This document shows, in pieces, positions 33,522 to 42,363 of a stretch of DNA of 64,000 nucleotides. Both the position numbers and the translations under genes were made by a program. The notes below the pieces were generated by a model. It had not been told where the DNA came from, made no database searches, and saw nothing but the letters and a program-made list of their open reading frames with translations. Origin of the DNA: Bradyrhizobium genosp. L. Lineage in GTDB: Bacteria > Pseudomonadota > Alphaproteobacteria > Rhizobiales > Xanthobacteraceae. The DNA is taken from the NCBI RefSeq assembly GCF_015624485.1, contig NZ_CP061378.1, forward strand, positions 4,464,001 through 4,528,000, written 5' to 3'. Numbering within the stretch: position 1 is the first letter of the stretch; each line of letters opens with the position of its first letter.

Positions 33522-34943
33522 TTACTTGAGCCCGAACCACAACGTCGCGATGCCGAGGAACGAGAAGAAGCCCACCACGTCGGTCACGGTGGTGACGAAG
33601 GTGCCGGAGGCAACCGCGGGGTCGGCGCGCACCCGCTCCAGCACCATCGGAATCAAAATGCCGCCGAGCGCGCCGGCGATCAGGTTGCAGATCATCGCAA
33701 GCCCGATCACCAGCCCTAGGCCAGGGATCTTGAACCAGGCCACCGCAGCGATGCCGGTGATGACGGCGAAGGCCAGACCGTTGACCAGCCCGACCGTGGT
33801 TTCGCGCAACACCACGCGGAATGCGTTGGCCGAGCCGAGCTCGCGGGTGGCGAGCGCGCGCACCGCGACCGTCATGGTCTGGGTCGCGGCATTACCGCCC
33901 TGGCTCGCCACGATCGGCGCCAGCACCGCGAGCGCCACCATCTGCTCGAGCTGGCCCTCGAACAGGCCGAGCACCGAGGAGGCCAGGAACGCGGTGGCGA
34001 GATTGACCAGGAGCCAGTTGAAGCGGCCGCGGGCGATGGTCCAGACCGTGTCGGAAAGCTCTTCGGGATGGGTGACGCCGCCGAGCGCCTTGAGATCCTC
34101 GTCGGCCTCCTCCTCGATGACGTCGACCACGTCGTCGATGGTGATGACGCCGACAAGTCTGTCGGTGGTGTCGACCACGGGGGCTGCGACCAGATTGTAC
34201 TTGCCGAACATCCGCGCGACCTGCTCCTGGTCCTCCAGCGCAGAGACGCGGCGGCGGTCCTCGTCGACCAGGTCCGTGATCGGCACCGGACGGCGGGCGC
34301 GCAACAACACGTCGAGCGGAACTGCGCCGAGCCAATGCCTGTCAGCGTCGACCACATAGATCTCGTAGAAGCGATCAGGCAGGTCGGGCGTGTCGCGCAT
34401 GTAGTCGATCACACGGCCGACCGTCCAATCCGGGGCGACGGCGATGAATTCGGTCTGCATCCGCCGGCCGGCGGAATTTTCCGGATACAGCAGGCTGCGC
34501 TCGATGTCCTCGCGCTCGGACGGCGGCAGCTTTTCCAGGATCTCTTCCTGGTCTTCCTCGTCGAGGCTCTCGAGCAGCTCGACGGCGTCGTCACTTTCCA
34601 GCTCGCGGACGCCTTCGGCGACCGTCTCGGGCTCGAGTTCCTCAAGGATCTCCTCGCGGACGGTCTCGTCGACCTCGTTCAGCGCGGAAAAGTCGAAATC
34701 GGCGCCGGTGATCTCGACCAGGGTGACGCGGTCATCGGGCGCCAGCGCCGCGATCAGGTCGCCGAGGTCGGCCTCGTGCAGTTCCGCGACCACCTCGCAC
34801 AGCAGCGGCCGGTCGGCGGCGTGGATCGCCTCGGTGATCCCTTCGACGAATTCGGGGCGAAGCTCGCCCTCCTCGTCCCGCATCGCCGCGGGGTCGAGCG
34901 GAGCGGCCCGTGTGGGATCGGCAACGTCGATATCCTCGGCCAT
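33522..34943 (-). CDS. mgtE: Magnesium transporter MgtE
   Basis: 473 residues. Cytoplasmic N-domain with acidic superhelical repeats (DLIAALAPDDRVTLVEIT, LESLDEEDQEEILEKLPP), two CBS domains (~res 135-255, e.g. APVVDTTDRLVGVITIDDVVD) and a five-helix membrane domain including VLAPIVASQGGNAATQTMTV (pore/dimer region) and PMVLERVRADPAVASG. It ends VGFFSFLGIATLWFGL. Imports Mg2+, gated by Mg2+ binding to the CBS/N-domain. The start at 34943 follows GAGACG. No Mg2+ riboswitch is evident in the 84-base upstream gap. Confidence 0.96.
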   Translation of the reverse strand: MAEDIDVADPTRAAPLDPAAMRDEEGELRPEFVEGITEAIHAADRPLLCEVVAELHEADLGDLIAALAPDDRVTLVEITGADFDFSALNEVDETVREEILEELEPETVAEGVRELESDDAVELLESLDEEDQEEILEKLPPSEREDIERSLLYPENSAGRRMQTEFIAVAPDWTVGRVIDYMRDTPDLPDRFYEIYVVDADRHWLGAVPLDVLLRARRPVPITDLVDEDRRRVSALEDQEQVARMFGKYNLVAAPVVDTTDRLVGVITIDDVVDVIEEEADEDLKALGGVTHPEELSDTVWTIARGRFNWLLVNLATAFLASSVLGLFEGQLEQMVALAVLAPIVASQGGNAATQTMTVAVRALATRELGSANAFRVVLRETTVGLVNGLAFAVITGIAAVAWFKIPGLGLVIGLAMICNLIAGALGGILIPMVLERVRADPAVASGTFVTTVTDVVGFFSFLGIATLWFGLK

Positions 34944-35027
34944 GCCGCGTCTCAAAGGTTTGACAGGAGTGGGAAATGGGGTCTGAGTAGTGCGGACCGG
35001 ATTACCTAATCGGTGGGGCGCAACGCA

Positions 35028-35843
35028 ATGAGAAATATGTCGAGCGGACCACGAACGATCCTGAACGCCGCTGCGATCGTCCTCGCGCTCGCAGCCACCG
35101 CGCCGATCGCCTTGGCGCGCGCCGCCGACTGCCCGCGCAAGGATGCGCTCGGCACCGCGCGCGTGCTCGAGGTCGACCCCGCGACCTATCCGCGCGTCGG
35201 GCTGAAGAGCTTTCCACAGACCTTGCCGCTACAGGACAAGGAGGTCATCCTGACCTTCGACGACGGCCCGACGCCCGGTCTCACCGACAAGGTGCTGACG
35301 GCGCTCGCGACCGAATGCGTCAAGGCCACCTTCTTCATGGTCGGCCGCAATGCCACCGAACATCCCGACATGGTGCGCAAGGTTGCGCGCCTCGGCCACA
35401 CCATCGGCTACCACAGCTGGGACCATCCCCATCTCAACAAGCTGCCGCCCGATGAGGCCGAAGCCAATATCAACCGCGGCATCGCGGCAGTCGACAAGGC
35501 CCTGCACGGAACCGACAGCACGACGCCGACCACACCGTTCTTCCGCTTCCCCTATTTCGAGTCGACGCCCGAACTGCTGGACCGCTTCCAAAAGCGCGGT
35601 ATCGCGGTGTTCGGGGCGGATTTCTGGGCCAGCGACTGGGTCAAGATGACGCCTGAGGAGGAACTGAAACTGCTCACGGGGCGGTTAGAGGCCGCCCGCA
35701 AGGGAATTATCCTGCTGCACGACCCGCAGCAGCGAACGGATGACATGCTGCCGGCGTTTTTGCGGTATCTGCATGACCACGATTATCACGTGGTCCACAT
35801 CGTGCCGGCGCAGGCCAAAACTGTGTCGGACCGGACACATTGA
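35028..35843 (+). CDS. Polysaccharide deacetylase (NodB-type), exported
   Basis: 271 residues with signal peptide (AAAIVLALAATAPIALARA). NodB homology domain: VILTFDDGPTPGLTDKVL (DD metal/catalytic pair), IGYHSWDHPHLNKL (H-S-x-x-H metal site), FFRFPYFEST and the C-terminal GIILLHDPQQR. Carbohydrate esterase family 4 removes N- or O-acetyl groups from glycans. A second family member follows 100 bases later, giving a tandem duplication. A start at ATG 35028 or 35037 is possible; GTG at 35013 is less likely. Confidence 0.92.
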   Translation: MRNMSSGPRTILNAAAIVLALAATAPIALARAADCPRKDALGTARVLEVDPATYPRVGLKSFPQTLPLQDKEVILTFDDGPTPGLTDKVLTALATECVKATFFMVGRNATEHPDMVRKVARLGHTIGYHSWDHPHLNKLPPDEAEANINRGIAAVDKALHGTDSTTPTTPFFRFPYFESTPELLDRFQKRGIAVFGADFWASDWVKMTPEEELKLLTGRLEAARKGIILLHDPQQRTDDMLPAFLRYLHDHDYHVVHIVPAQAKTVSDRTH

Positions 35844-35942
35844 ACCCGCCGTCGCGCCGTGATTACAAAGTGTTAACGCGGCGTTCATGGCGCGGTCGGT
35901 AGGGACTAATCAGTGCGATTGGAAGGCGGCCGAGGTTTTGTG

Positions 35943-37295
35943 ATGGCGAGCGTCCGGGTGGGCATCGGTAGGCGATCGCGGGCCGCGATCGGCGCGGCGC
36001 TGCTGGGCTGCTTGATGGCGCCGCAGACAACGCTTGCCGCGAATTGCCCGGGCAATCCGGACGCCATCGGCACCTCGCGCACGCTGGTGGTCGATCCCAC
36101 GGAACATCCGCGGATCGGCACCATGCAATATCCGCAGACGCTGCCGCTCGCCGATCACGAGGTGGTGCTGACCTTCGACGACGGGCCGCTGCCGAAATAC
36201 TCCAACCAGGTGCTGGCCATCCTCGCCAGCCAGTGCGTCAAGGCGACCTTCTTCGAGATCGGCATTCAGGCCAACTCCAATCCGGAAGGCGTGCGCAAGC
36301 TGATCGCCGCCGGACATACCGTCGGCACGCATAGCCAGCACCATCCGCTGACCATGAACAAGATGTCGCTGGACAAGGTCAAGCAGGAGGTCGATGGCGG
36401 CATCGCCTCGGTGCTGGCTGCGCTGAACGGCGACAAGAGCAAGCTGGCGCCGTTCTTCCGCATCCCCGGCTTGATGCGCGCCGAGATCCCCGAACAATAT
36501 CTGGCCTCGCAGGGCATCCAGGTCTGGAGCGCCGACTTCCCGGCGGACGACTGGCGCCACATCTCGCCGCAGCGGGTCTATGATCTCGCGATCCAGCGCA
36601 TCGAGGCCAAGCACAAGGGCATCCTGCTGCTGCACGACATTCAGCCGCGCACCGTGGCGGCGCTGCCGCACATCCTCAACACGCTGAAGGCGCGTGGCTA
36701 CCGCATCGTCCATGTCGTGCCGGCGACCGCGGACCTGCCGGCAACGCCGACCGAGCCGCAGCAATGGTATCTCCATCCGCCGTCGGAGACGGTGGCGATC
36801 ACGCGCTGGCCGAAGATTCCCAATTTCGTCTTCACCGCGACGCAGACGCTGCCGGCCCCGGTGTTGTCGGACATGGACTGGCGCGATGCCGACGTGCTCG
36901 ATCACACGCAGCGCGCGCGTCTTGCCCTGCCCTGCCCGACGCAGTGGCCGCAGCCACTGCCCGCGCAGGCCGCAACCGTTGCGAGCTTGCCTATCCCGGG
37001 ACCGGAAGTGTTTCGACTTCGCGACGCGCTGGACCTGACGCTGCTCGCGGCGCGATCACGGGTCGCGCAATCCGTCGCTGCGCGGCCGAGCGCGCAGGCG
37101 TTCTCGGCACGTCAGGCCAGACGCCCGAAGCAGGCCGCGCATCAGCCTGCCGGTCCGGTCCGCGGCAAGCGGCCGGGCGCGGCCCAGCACGCCGCGCAGC
37201 CCAAGGCGAGCGACGACCCGGTCCGTCTCGCCAATTTGAAGAAGCGAGGCCCACGCGCCGAAGCCGCGGCGGTCGCCAAACGCGTGCCGGATTGA
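35943..37295 (+). CDS. Polysaccharide deacetylase with long C-terminal extension
   Basis: 450 residues. Signal peptide ending TTLAA; NodB domain with VVLTFDDGPLPKYSNQVLAI, VGTHSQHHPLTMNKM (H-S-x-x-H) and GILLLHDIQPRTVAALPHIL. Beyond the catalytic domain (~res 255) is a 190-residue Ala/Pro/Arg-rich tail with many basic residues that the first copy lacks; it may bind an anionic glycan or membrane. The two enzymes share PQTLPL and ATFF-type stretches, so they are paralogues. The ATG at 35943 has GAGG 8 bases upstream. Confidence 0.9.
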   Translation: MASVRVGIGRRSRAAIGAALLGCLMAPQTTLAANCPGNPDAIGTSRTLVVDPTEHPRIGTMQYPQTLPLADHEVVLTFDDGPLPKYSNQVLAILASQCVKATFFEIGIQANSNPEGVRKLIAAGHTVGTHSQHHPLTMNKMSLDKVKQEVDGGIASVLAALNGDKSKLAPFFRIPGLMRAEIPEQYLASQGIQVWSADFPADDWRHISPQRVYDLAIQRIEAKHKGILLLHDIQPRTVAALPHILNTLKARGYRIVHVVPATADLPATPTEPQQWYLHPPSETVAITRWPKIPNFVFTATQTLPAPVLSDMDWRDADVLDHTQRARLALPCPTQWPQPLPAQAATVASLPIPGPEVFRLRDALDLTLLAARSRVAQSVAARPSAQAFSARQARRPKQAAHQPAGPVRGKRPGAAQHAAQPKASDDPVRLANLKKRGPRAEAAAVAKRVPD

Positions 37296-37458
37296 TTCGT
37301 CACGATCTTGGCGATGCAAGCGGGATCGATCGACAATTCGTCCAGCGGTAATCTGCAGACGCTAGAATGATCCGATTAATCCTGCCGAACCGCGAACGCA
37401 TCCCTCCCGGCACGACACTAACAGCCGCCTTCCGATTCATGCTCCCCGGAACCCATGC

Positions 37459-40400
37459 ATGTTTGATTTTCTCAAATCGGTCATCGGCATCGGCAAACCC
37501 GCAGGAACGCCCGCAGCCGAGGCGGACAAGGCGACGGCCAGGGATATCGTGACCGACCTCAAGCGGCTGGAGACGATCAGCCCCGACCTCGCGCAGCGCG
37601 CCATCGCCTACGTCCTGGCCGGCGAGAACGGTTCCGTGCTGCTTCAGATCGAGCAGCAGGCCAGCGCGGTGCAGGCAGCCCTCAGCCATTACCGCCATGC
37701 GAATACCGCAGCGGCTGCCCAAGCTGTGGTACAGGCCGCGATCAAGGCTCGCAACGATGTGATGGCGCGTGAGCACGGTTCCGAGGCGACATGGATACGT
37801 CGTTATCTCGAGGTGCTCACGCTGCCTCACAAGGATTCACGCTGGGGCGTCTTCTCGCATCAGGGGCCGAGCCCATTGTGGTTCCGCGGCCTGTTCGCCC
37901 GCGGCGAGCTCGGCCTCAATGCGACGCTCGCAACCAATCTCAGCACGGCACTGAGCTGGCGCGATCCGGACGACAGCGCCACCGTGTTCGCGCTCGACCT
38001 GCTGGTGCTCGAGAAGTCCAACCAATATTACTTCCGCGGTCACGACGTCGGATCGAAGTTCGATTTCAAGGGCGGCCTGCCTGCGGAGAAGCAGGCGGTG
38101 ATGGATGCATTCGGCAAGTATGACCGCCCGGCCCAGGCCACCCTCATCCACGTCCTGAAGCAGTTCGACCTGGTCCGGGACGAGTATTTCCAGTTCATCT
38201 ATCAGCAGTATCTCTCGTCGACCAGCAAGGCGGTGCGCGAGGCGGCGCAAAACGCCCTGCTCGCCGCTCCGCCGGAGACGCTGGCGGCGAGCGCCACGCA
38301 GACCCTGGCCGACGGCAATCCGACGGCGCGTGCGCAAGCCGCGCAGCTGCTGCCGCTCGTGATGGGCGAACAGGCGCGGCCGCTGTTGGAAACCCATCTT
38401 GCCAAGGAAACCTCCAAGACGGTCCGCAAGGTGATCGAGCTCGGCCTCGGATCGGCAGTGGTCCGCGATGACGCGCCGGTCGCAGCGCGCACATTGAGCG
38501 GCGACGGCGCTGACGGCTACCTCGCCGCTGATGGCACCGAGGTCCTTGCGCCACCGCCCGCGGCGGTGCCGGGACCGACGCCGCTGCCCGACAGCGTCAA
38601 CGCCGGATATCGCGCCCTGCTCGACAAGGCGCACGCGCAATGGATGAAGAATTACGAGAACCAAAGGCAGCGCTACGAGCAGGCCACGGCGGACCAGAAG
38701 AAGTCCTGGTGGAAGGCAGGCCCGCCCGCGCCGCCCAAGCCAATTGATCACGCCGTCGCCGACCGCTACTGCGCGCTGCTGGCTTCCGACGGTGCGATCG
38801 ATGAGGCCGGGGTCACCAACATCGGGAACATCTCGCCGTTCGCGCCCTATAACAGGGACGCCGCGGCCGAGCCGCCGTTCAACAACCCCGAGCTTACGCT
38901 GTGGCACCTCTGCCGCGCGCGCACGATCCTCGCGAGCTCGAGCAAGAACCACAATTGGCTGATCGCAAACCTGATGAACGGACATGGAGCGATCCATGGC
39001 GCCATCCACGCACGGCTGACCAACGGCTGCGATCTGCGCACGCTGGCAGCCCTGATACAGCCGGGCCTGGAAGCCAAGACACTGGCGATCCAGGCGCTGA
39101 ACGGCAGCATTTCCGAAGACCTGTCGGCGGACGCGGTCTGGCCCTATCTCGCCGTCCATTTCGACGTGCTCGACCAAGCGCTCGGGCAAGCGGCCGCAAC
39201 GGACTTCCGCGAACCGCCGATCTTGAATGGGTTGAACCTGCTTCGCCAGTTCCCAAAGCTGCCCGCGCGCTTTTTCAACACGGTGCTGATCCACGCGCTG
39301 TCATCCAAGAAGTCCCTCAACAAGCCGGCGCGCGCGCTGTTGCTCGACATCGATGGAATCGAGCAGCGCCTGGTCGCCTTCCTCTCGGACAGCAAGCAGG
39401 ACGTCCGCTCCGGCGTCGCCGAGATGCTGGGCGCGATCGGTGCCGAGAGCGCGATCGAGCCGCTGAAGAAAGCACTCGGCAAGGAGAAGTCCGAGCTGGT
39501 GCGGGCAGCCATCCTCGGCGCCTTGCGCCGGCTCAAGGTCGACATCTCCAGTTATGTCTCGCCGGATATCCTGGTCAAGGAAGCCGCCGCCGGCCTGAAG
39601 GGCAAGAAGGTCAAGGATATCTCTTGGTTTCCGCTCGACAGCCTGCCGGCGCTGAGCTGGGCGAATGGCGGCGCGGTGTCGGCAGACGTTCCGCGCTGGT
39701 GGATCGCCCTTGCCGGCAAGCTTGCGCAGCCGGGTGGCAATACCCTGTTCTCGCTCTGGCTCGACCAGTTGACGCCCGAGAGCGCCGAGGCGCTGGGGCG
39801 TCACATCCTCGGCAGCTTCCTGCGCTACGACGCCACGCACTGCTCCGAGGACGAAGCCAACGCCTACGCCAAGGCGGGCGCACAGAAGCGCTATGAGACC
39901 TATCAGGATTACGCCAAGCGCTGGAACAACGAGTTCTACCGTTCCTATACCTATGAGAAGGCCTTCGCAGATCTCCGTGCCGAACGGTTGTCGATCTATC
40001 TCAACAATGCCCATGCCGACCGCGGCATCCTCGGCCTCGCGACACATGCCGAAGGCACCTTCGCGGTCCAGATGGTGCGGACCTATATGCGCGATCACTA
40101 CACGCGGGTCGCGCAGGTCAAGGCGCTCACGGACTATCTGAGCGGCAATCCGGCGCCGGCGGCGCTGCAAATGCTGCTCTCGATCGCACGCCGCCACCGC
40201 ACCAATTCGGTGCAGGTGCTGGCGCAAGCGCTGGTCGAACGCATCGCCGACGAACGCGGCTGGACCACCGACGAACTGGCCGACCGCACCATTCCAACCG
40301 CAGGACTCGACGAGCGCGGCATGCTCGACCTCGAGATCGGCAGCCGCCTCTACCAGGCCAAGCTCGATGCAGAAGACGTGCTGACGCTCTACAATCCCGA

Positions 40401-41250
40401 CGGCAAGGTGGTGAAGGCCCTGCCCCAGGTCAGCGACGGCCCTGACAAAGAGAGTGCATCGGAAGCCAAGAAGACGCTGTCGAACGCCAAGAAGGAATTG
40501 AAGCAGGTCCATGAATTCCAGGCCAAGCGGCTGTATGAGGCGCTTTGCGTGGGCCGGCGCTGGCAATCCGCCGAGTGGAAGCGCTTCCTGCTCGAGCATC
40601 CGATCGCCGGACGGCTGGTGCAGCGCCTGATCTGGCTCGGCCTCGATGCGCAAGGCGAATTGGTTGCATCGTTCCGGCCGCTCGAGGATCTGTCCCTGAC
40701 CGACAGCGGCGACAACGCCGTCGACATCGACTCTTTCGCCGGCGTCCAACTGGCGCACCGCTCCCTGTTGACCGCCGAGCAAAGCGAAGCCTGGAAACAG
40801 CATCTGGCGGATTACAAGATCGAGGCGCTGTTCAACCAGCTCGACCGTCCGGTGCTGGCGAGCGCGACCGGAAACGCGATCGAGGATCGCGCCGGCCATG
40901 TCATCGAGGCGTTCAAGCTGCGCAGTGCCGCGCAGAAGCTCGGCTATGAGCGCGCGCAGGCCGAGGATGGCGGCTGGTTCACGCAATACATCAAGCCGTT
41001 CGGCGGCATCGCGATCAACGCCGTGATCGAATTCACGGGCTCGCCGCTACCCGAGGAGAATCGCGCGGTCGCGTTGCTCGCAGCGAAATTCGTGCGGGCA
41101 CGCAAGGGCAATCGGTCCGGCTACGGTACGCAGCTTCCGCTCGGCGAGGTGCCGCCGGTGCTGCTGAGCGAAGTCTGGAACGACCTGCATCAGATTGCAG
41201 CGAGCGGCAGCGGATTTGCCGAGGACTGGCGCAACAAGGTGGCCTGGTGA
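37459..41250 (+). CDS. DUF4132/HEAT-repeat protein, YehI/MolR-like (first gene of AAA+/VWA operon)
   Basis: 1263 residues, no signal peptide, so cytoplasmic. The N-terminal third is helical. Around residues 615-700 are HEAT-like repeats (IEQRLVAFLSDSKQDVRSGV, AIEPLKKALGKEKSELVRA). Then come a Trp-rich stretch (VPRWWIALAGKLAQPGG) and a C-terminal DUF4132-type region (~920-1150) with GWTTDELADRTIPTAGLDE, a motif of this family, followed by KRFLLEHPIAGRLVQRLIWL. The length is close to E. coli YehI/MolR. HEAT folds are protein-binding scaffolds, so this may be the substrate or target adaptor of the ATPase that follows (inference). Its stop overlaps the next start by one base (TGATG). The 163-base gap upstream should hold the operon promoter, though I see no clear boxes. 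Confidence 0.9.
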   Translation: MFDFLKSVIGIGKPAGTPAAEADKATARDIVTDLKRLETISPDLAQRAIAYVLAGENGSVLLQIEQQASAVQAALSHYRHANTAAAAQAVVQAAIKARNDVMAREHGSEATWIRRYLEVLTLPHKDSRWGVFSHQGPSPLWFRGLFARGELGLNATLATNLSTALSWRDPDDSATVFALDLLVLEKSNQYYFRGHDVGSKFDFKGGLPAEKQAVMDAFGKYDRPAQATLIHVLKQFDLVRDEYFQFIYQQYLSSTSKAVREAAQNALLAAPPETLAASATQTLADGNPTARAQAAQLLPLVMGEQARPLLETHLAKETSKTVRKVIELGLGSAVVRDDAPVAARTLSGDGADGYLAADGTEVLAPPPAAVPGPTPLPDSVNAGYRALLDKAHAQWMKNYENQRQRYEQATADQKKSWWKAGPPAPPKPIDHAVADRYCALLASDGAIDEAGVTNIGNISPFAPYNRDAAAEPPFNNPELTLWHLCRARTILASSSKNHNWLIANLMNGHGAIHGAIHARLTNGCDLRTLAALIQPGLEAKTLAIQALNGSISEDLSADAVWPYLAVHFDVLDQALGQAAATDFREPPILNGLNLLRQFPKLPARFFNTVLIHALSSKKSLNKPARALLLDIDGIEQRLVAFLSDSKQDVRSGVAEMLGAIGAESAIEPLKKALGKEKSELVRAAILGALRRLKVDISSYVSPDILVKEAAAGLKGKKVKDISWFPLDSLPALSWANGGAVSADVPRWWIALAGKLAQPGGNTLFSLWLDQLTPESAEALGRHILGSFLRYDATHCSEDEANAYAKAGAQKRYETYQDYAKRWNNEFYRSYTYEKAFADLRAERLSIYLNNAHADRGILGLATHAEGTFAVQMVRTYMRDHYTRVAQVKALTDYLSGNPAPAALQMLLSIARRHRTNSVQVLAQALVERIADERGWTTDELADRTIPTAGLDERGMLDLEIGSRLYQAKLDAEDVLTLYNPDGKVVKALPQVSDGPDKESASEAKKTLSNAKKELKQVHEFQAKRLYEALCVGRRWQSAEWKRFLLEHPIAGRLVQRLIWLGLDAQGELVASFRPLEDLSLTDSGDNAVDIDSFAGVQLAHRSLLTAEQSEAWKQHLADYKIEALFNQLDRPVLASATGNAIEDRAGHVIEAFKLRSAAQKLGYERAQAEDGGWFTQYIKPFGGIAINAVIEFTGSPLPEENRAVALLAAKFVRARKGNRSGYGTQLPLGEVPPVLLSEVWNDLHQIAASGSGFAEDWRNKVAW

Positions 41251-42353
41251 TGGAACAACGAAACGTCTTGCAGCAGCGCCCGAACGCGGAAACCCGCTTC
41301 GCCGACGAGCTCGCGGCGCTGCAGGCGGCCGACCAGGGCCGGCGGCCGCCAGGATGGGCGCTCTCCGCACGCGCGGTGCGCAGCTTCATTCTCGGCGACG
41401 GCAAGCTTTCAGTCCGCCGCAAGTTCTATGGCGATGACGCGCTGGTCGAACGTGCGCTGGTCGCGCTGATGAGCGAGCAAGGCCTGATGCTGGTGGGCGA
41501 GCCCGGCACCGCCAAATCGATGCTGTCGGAATTGCTGGCGGCCGCGATCAGCGGCTCCTCGATGCTCGTGGTGCAGGGATCGACCGGCGTCACCGAGGAC
41601 CATGTCCGCTACGGCTGGAACTATGCGCTGCTGATCGCGGAAGGGCCGACGCCGCGTGCGCTGGTCCCCTCCCCGGTGATGGAAGCGATGCGGCTCGGTC
41701 GCATCGTCCGCGTCGAAGAGCTGACGCGATGCCCGCCCGAGATCCAGGATGTCCTGATCTCCGTACTGTCGGAAAAGGTGATGGCCGTGCCCGAGCTCGG
41801 CGAGGCTGCCAGCGTCTATGCCGCACCGGGCTTCTCGGTGATCGGCACCGCCAACCTCCGCGACCGCGGCGTGCACGAGATGTCGAGCGCGCTCAAGCGC
41901 CGCTTCAATTTCGAGACCGTGCTACCGCTGAGCGATCCGGCGCTGGAAATGGAGCTGATCCGCCAGGAAGTCGACAAGCGGCTCGGCCAGGCCGACATCA
42001 AGGTCAACTTCCCCGAAGAGGTCACCGACCTCCTGGTCACCACCTTCCAGGATCTCCGCCGCGGCCAGACCAAAGACAAGGTGCCGCTGTCGAAGCCCTC
42101 GGCGGTGATGTCGACCGCGGAAGCCGTGAATATCGCGCACGCCGCCGCGCTGGAGGCAGCGTTCCTCGGCAATGGCGACGTCGGCGGCGCCCATATCGGG
42201 CGGCAGCTACAGGGCGTGATCGTCAAGGACAATGCCGACGACGTGAAGAAGGTCCGCGCCTATGTCGACCACATCGTCAAGGAGCGCGCCCGCCGCAGCA
42301 AGGTGTGGTCGGATTTCCTCGGCGCGGTGAAGGCGACGAAGGATGAGAGTTGA
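41250..42353 (+). CDS. MoxR-type AAA+ ATPase, YehL subfamily
   Basis: 367 residues. Walker A LMLVGEPGTAKSMLSELLAA; a Walker B region reading RIVRVEELTRCPPEIQDVL, where the usual MoxR D-E pair reads E-E; sensor 1 VIGTANLRDRG; Arg-finger region MSSALKRRFNFET. MoxR proteins act as chaperone-like remodellers together with VWA partners; the VWA gene lies two genes downstream. The order and content match the YehL class of MoxR proteins. The start ATG overlaps the previous stop, and the following start lies 10 bases beyond the stop: translational coupling is likely. Confidence 0.92.
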   Translation: MEQRNVLQQRPNAETRFADELAALQAADQGRRPPGWALSARAVRSFILGDGKLSVRRKFYGDDALVERALVALMSEQGLMLVGEPGTAKSMLSELLAAAISGSSMLVVQGSTGVTEDHVRYGWNYALLIAEGPTPRALVPSPVMEAMRLGRIVRVEELTRCPPEIQDVLISVLSEKVMAVPELGEAASVYAAPGFSVIGTANLRDRGVHEMSSALKRRFNFETVLPLSDPALEMELIRQEVDKRLGQADIKVNFPEEVTDLLVTTFQDLRRGQTKDKVPLSKPSAVMSTAEAVNIAHAAALEAAFLGNGDVGGAHIGRQLQGVIVKDNADDVKKVRAYVDHIVKERARRSKVWSDFLGAVKATKDES

Positions 42354-42363
42354 GGCGCACGCC

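Noticed and set aside
34944..35027. Possible Mg2+ riboswitch before mgtE
   Set aside because: Only 84 bases separate mgtE from the divergent gene and I see no conserved M-box-like pairing.
37837..40986. Two long minus-strand frames opposite the DUF4132 gene
   Set aside because: Both are mirror frames of a protein with recognisable HEAT and DUF4132 features; their own products are Arg/Gln/Leu-rich without motifs.
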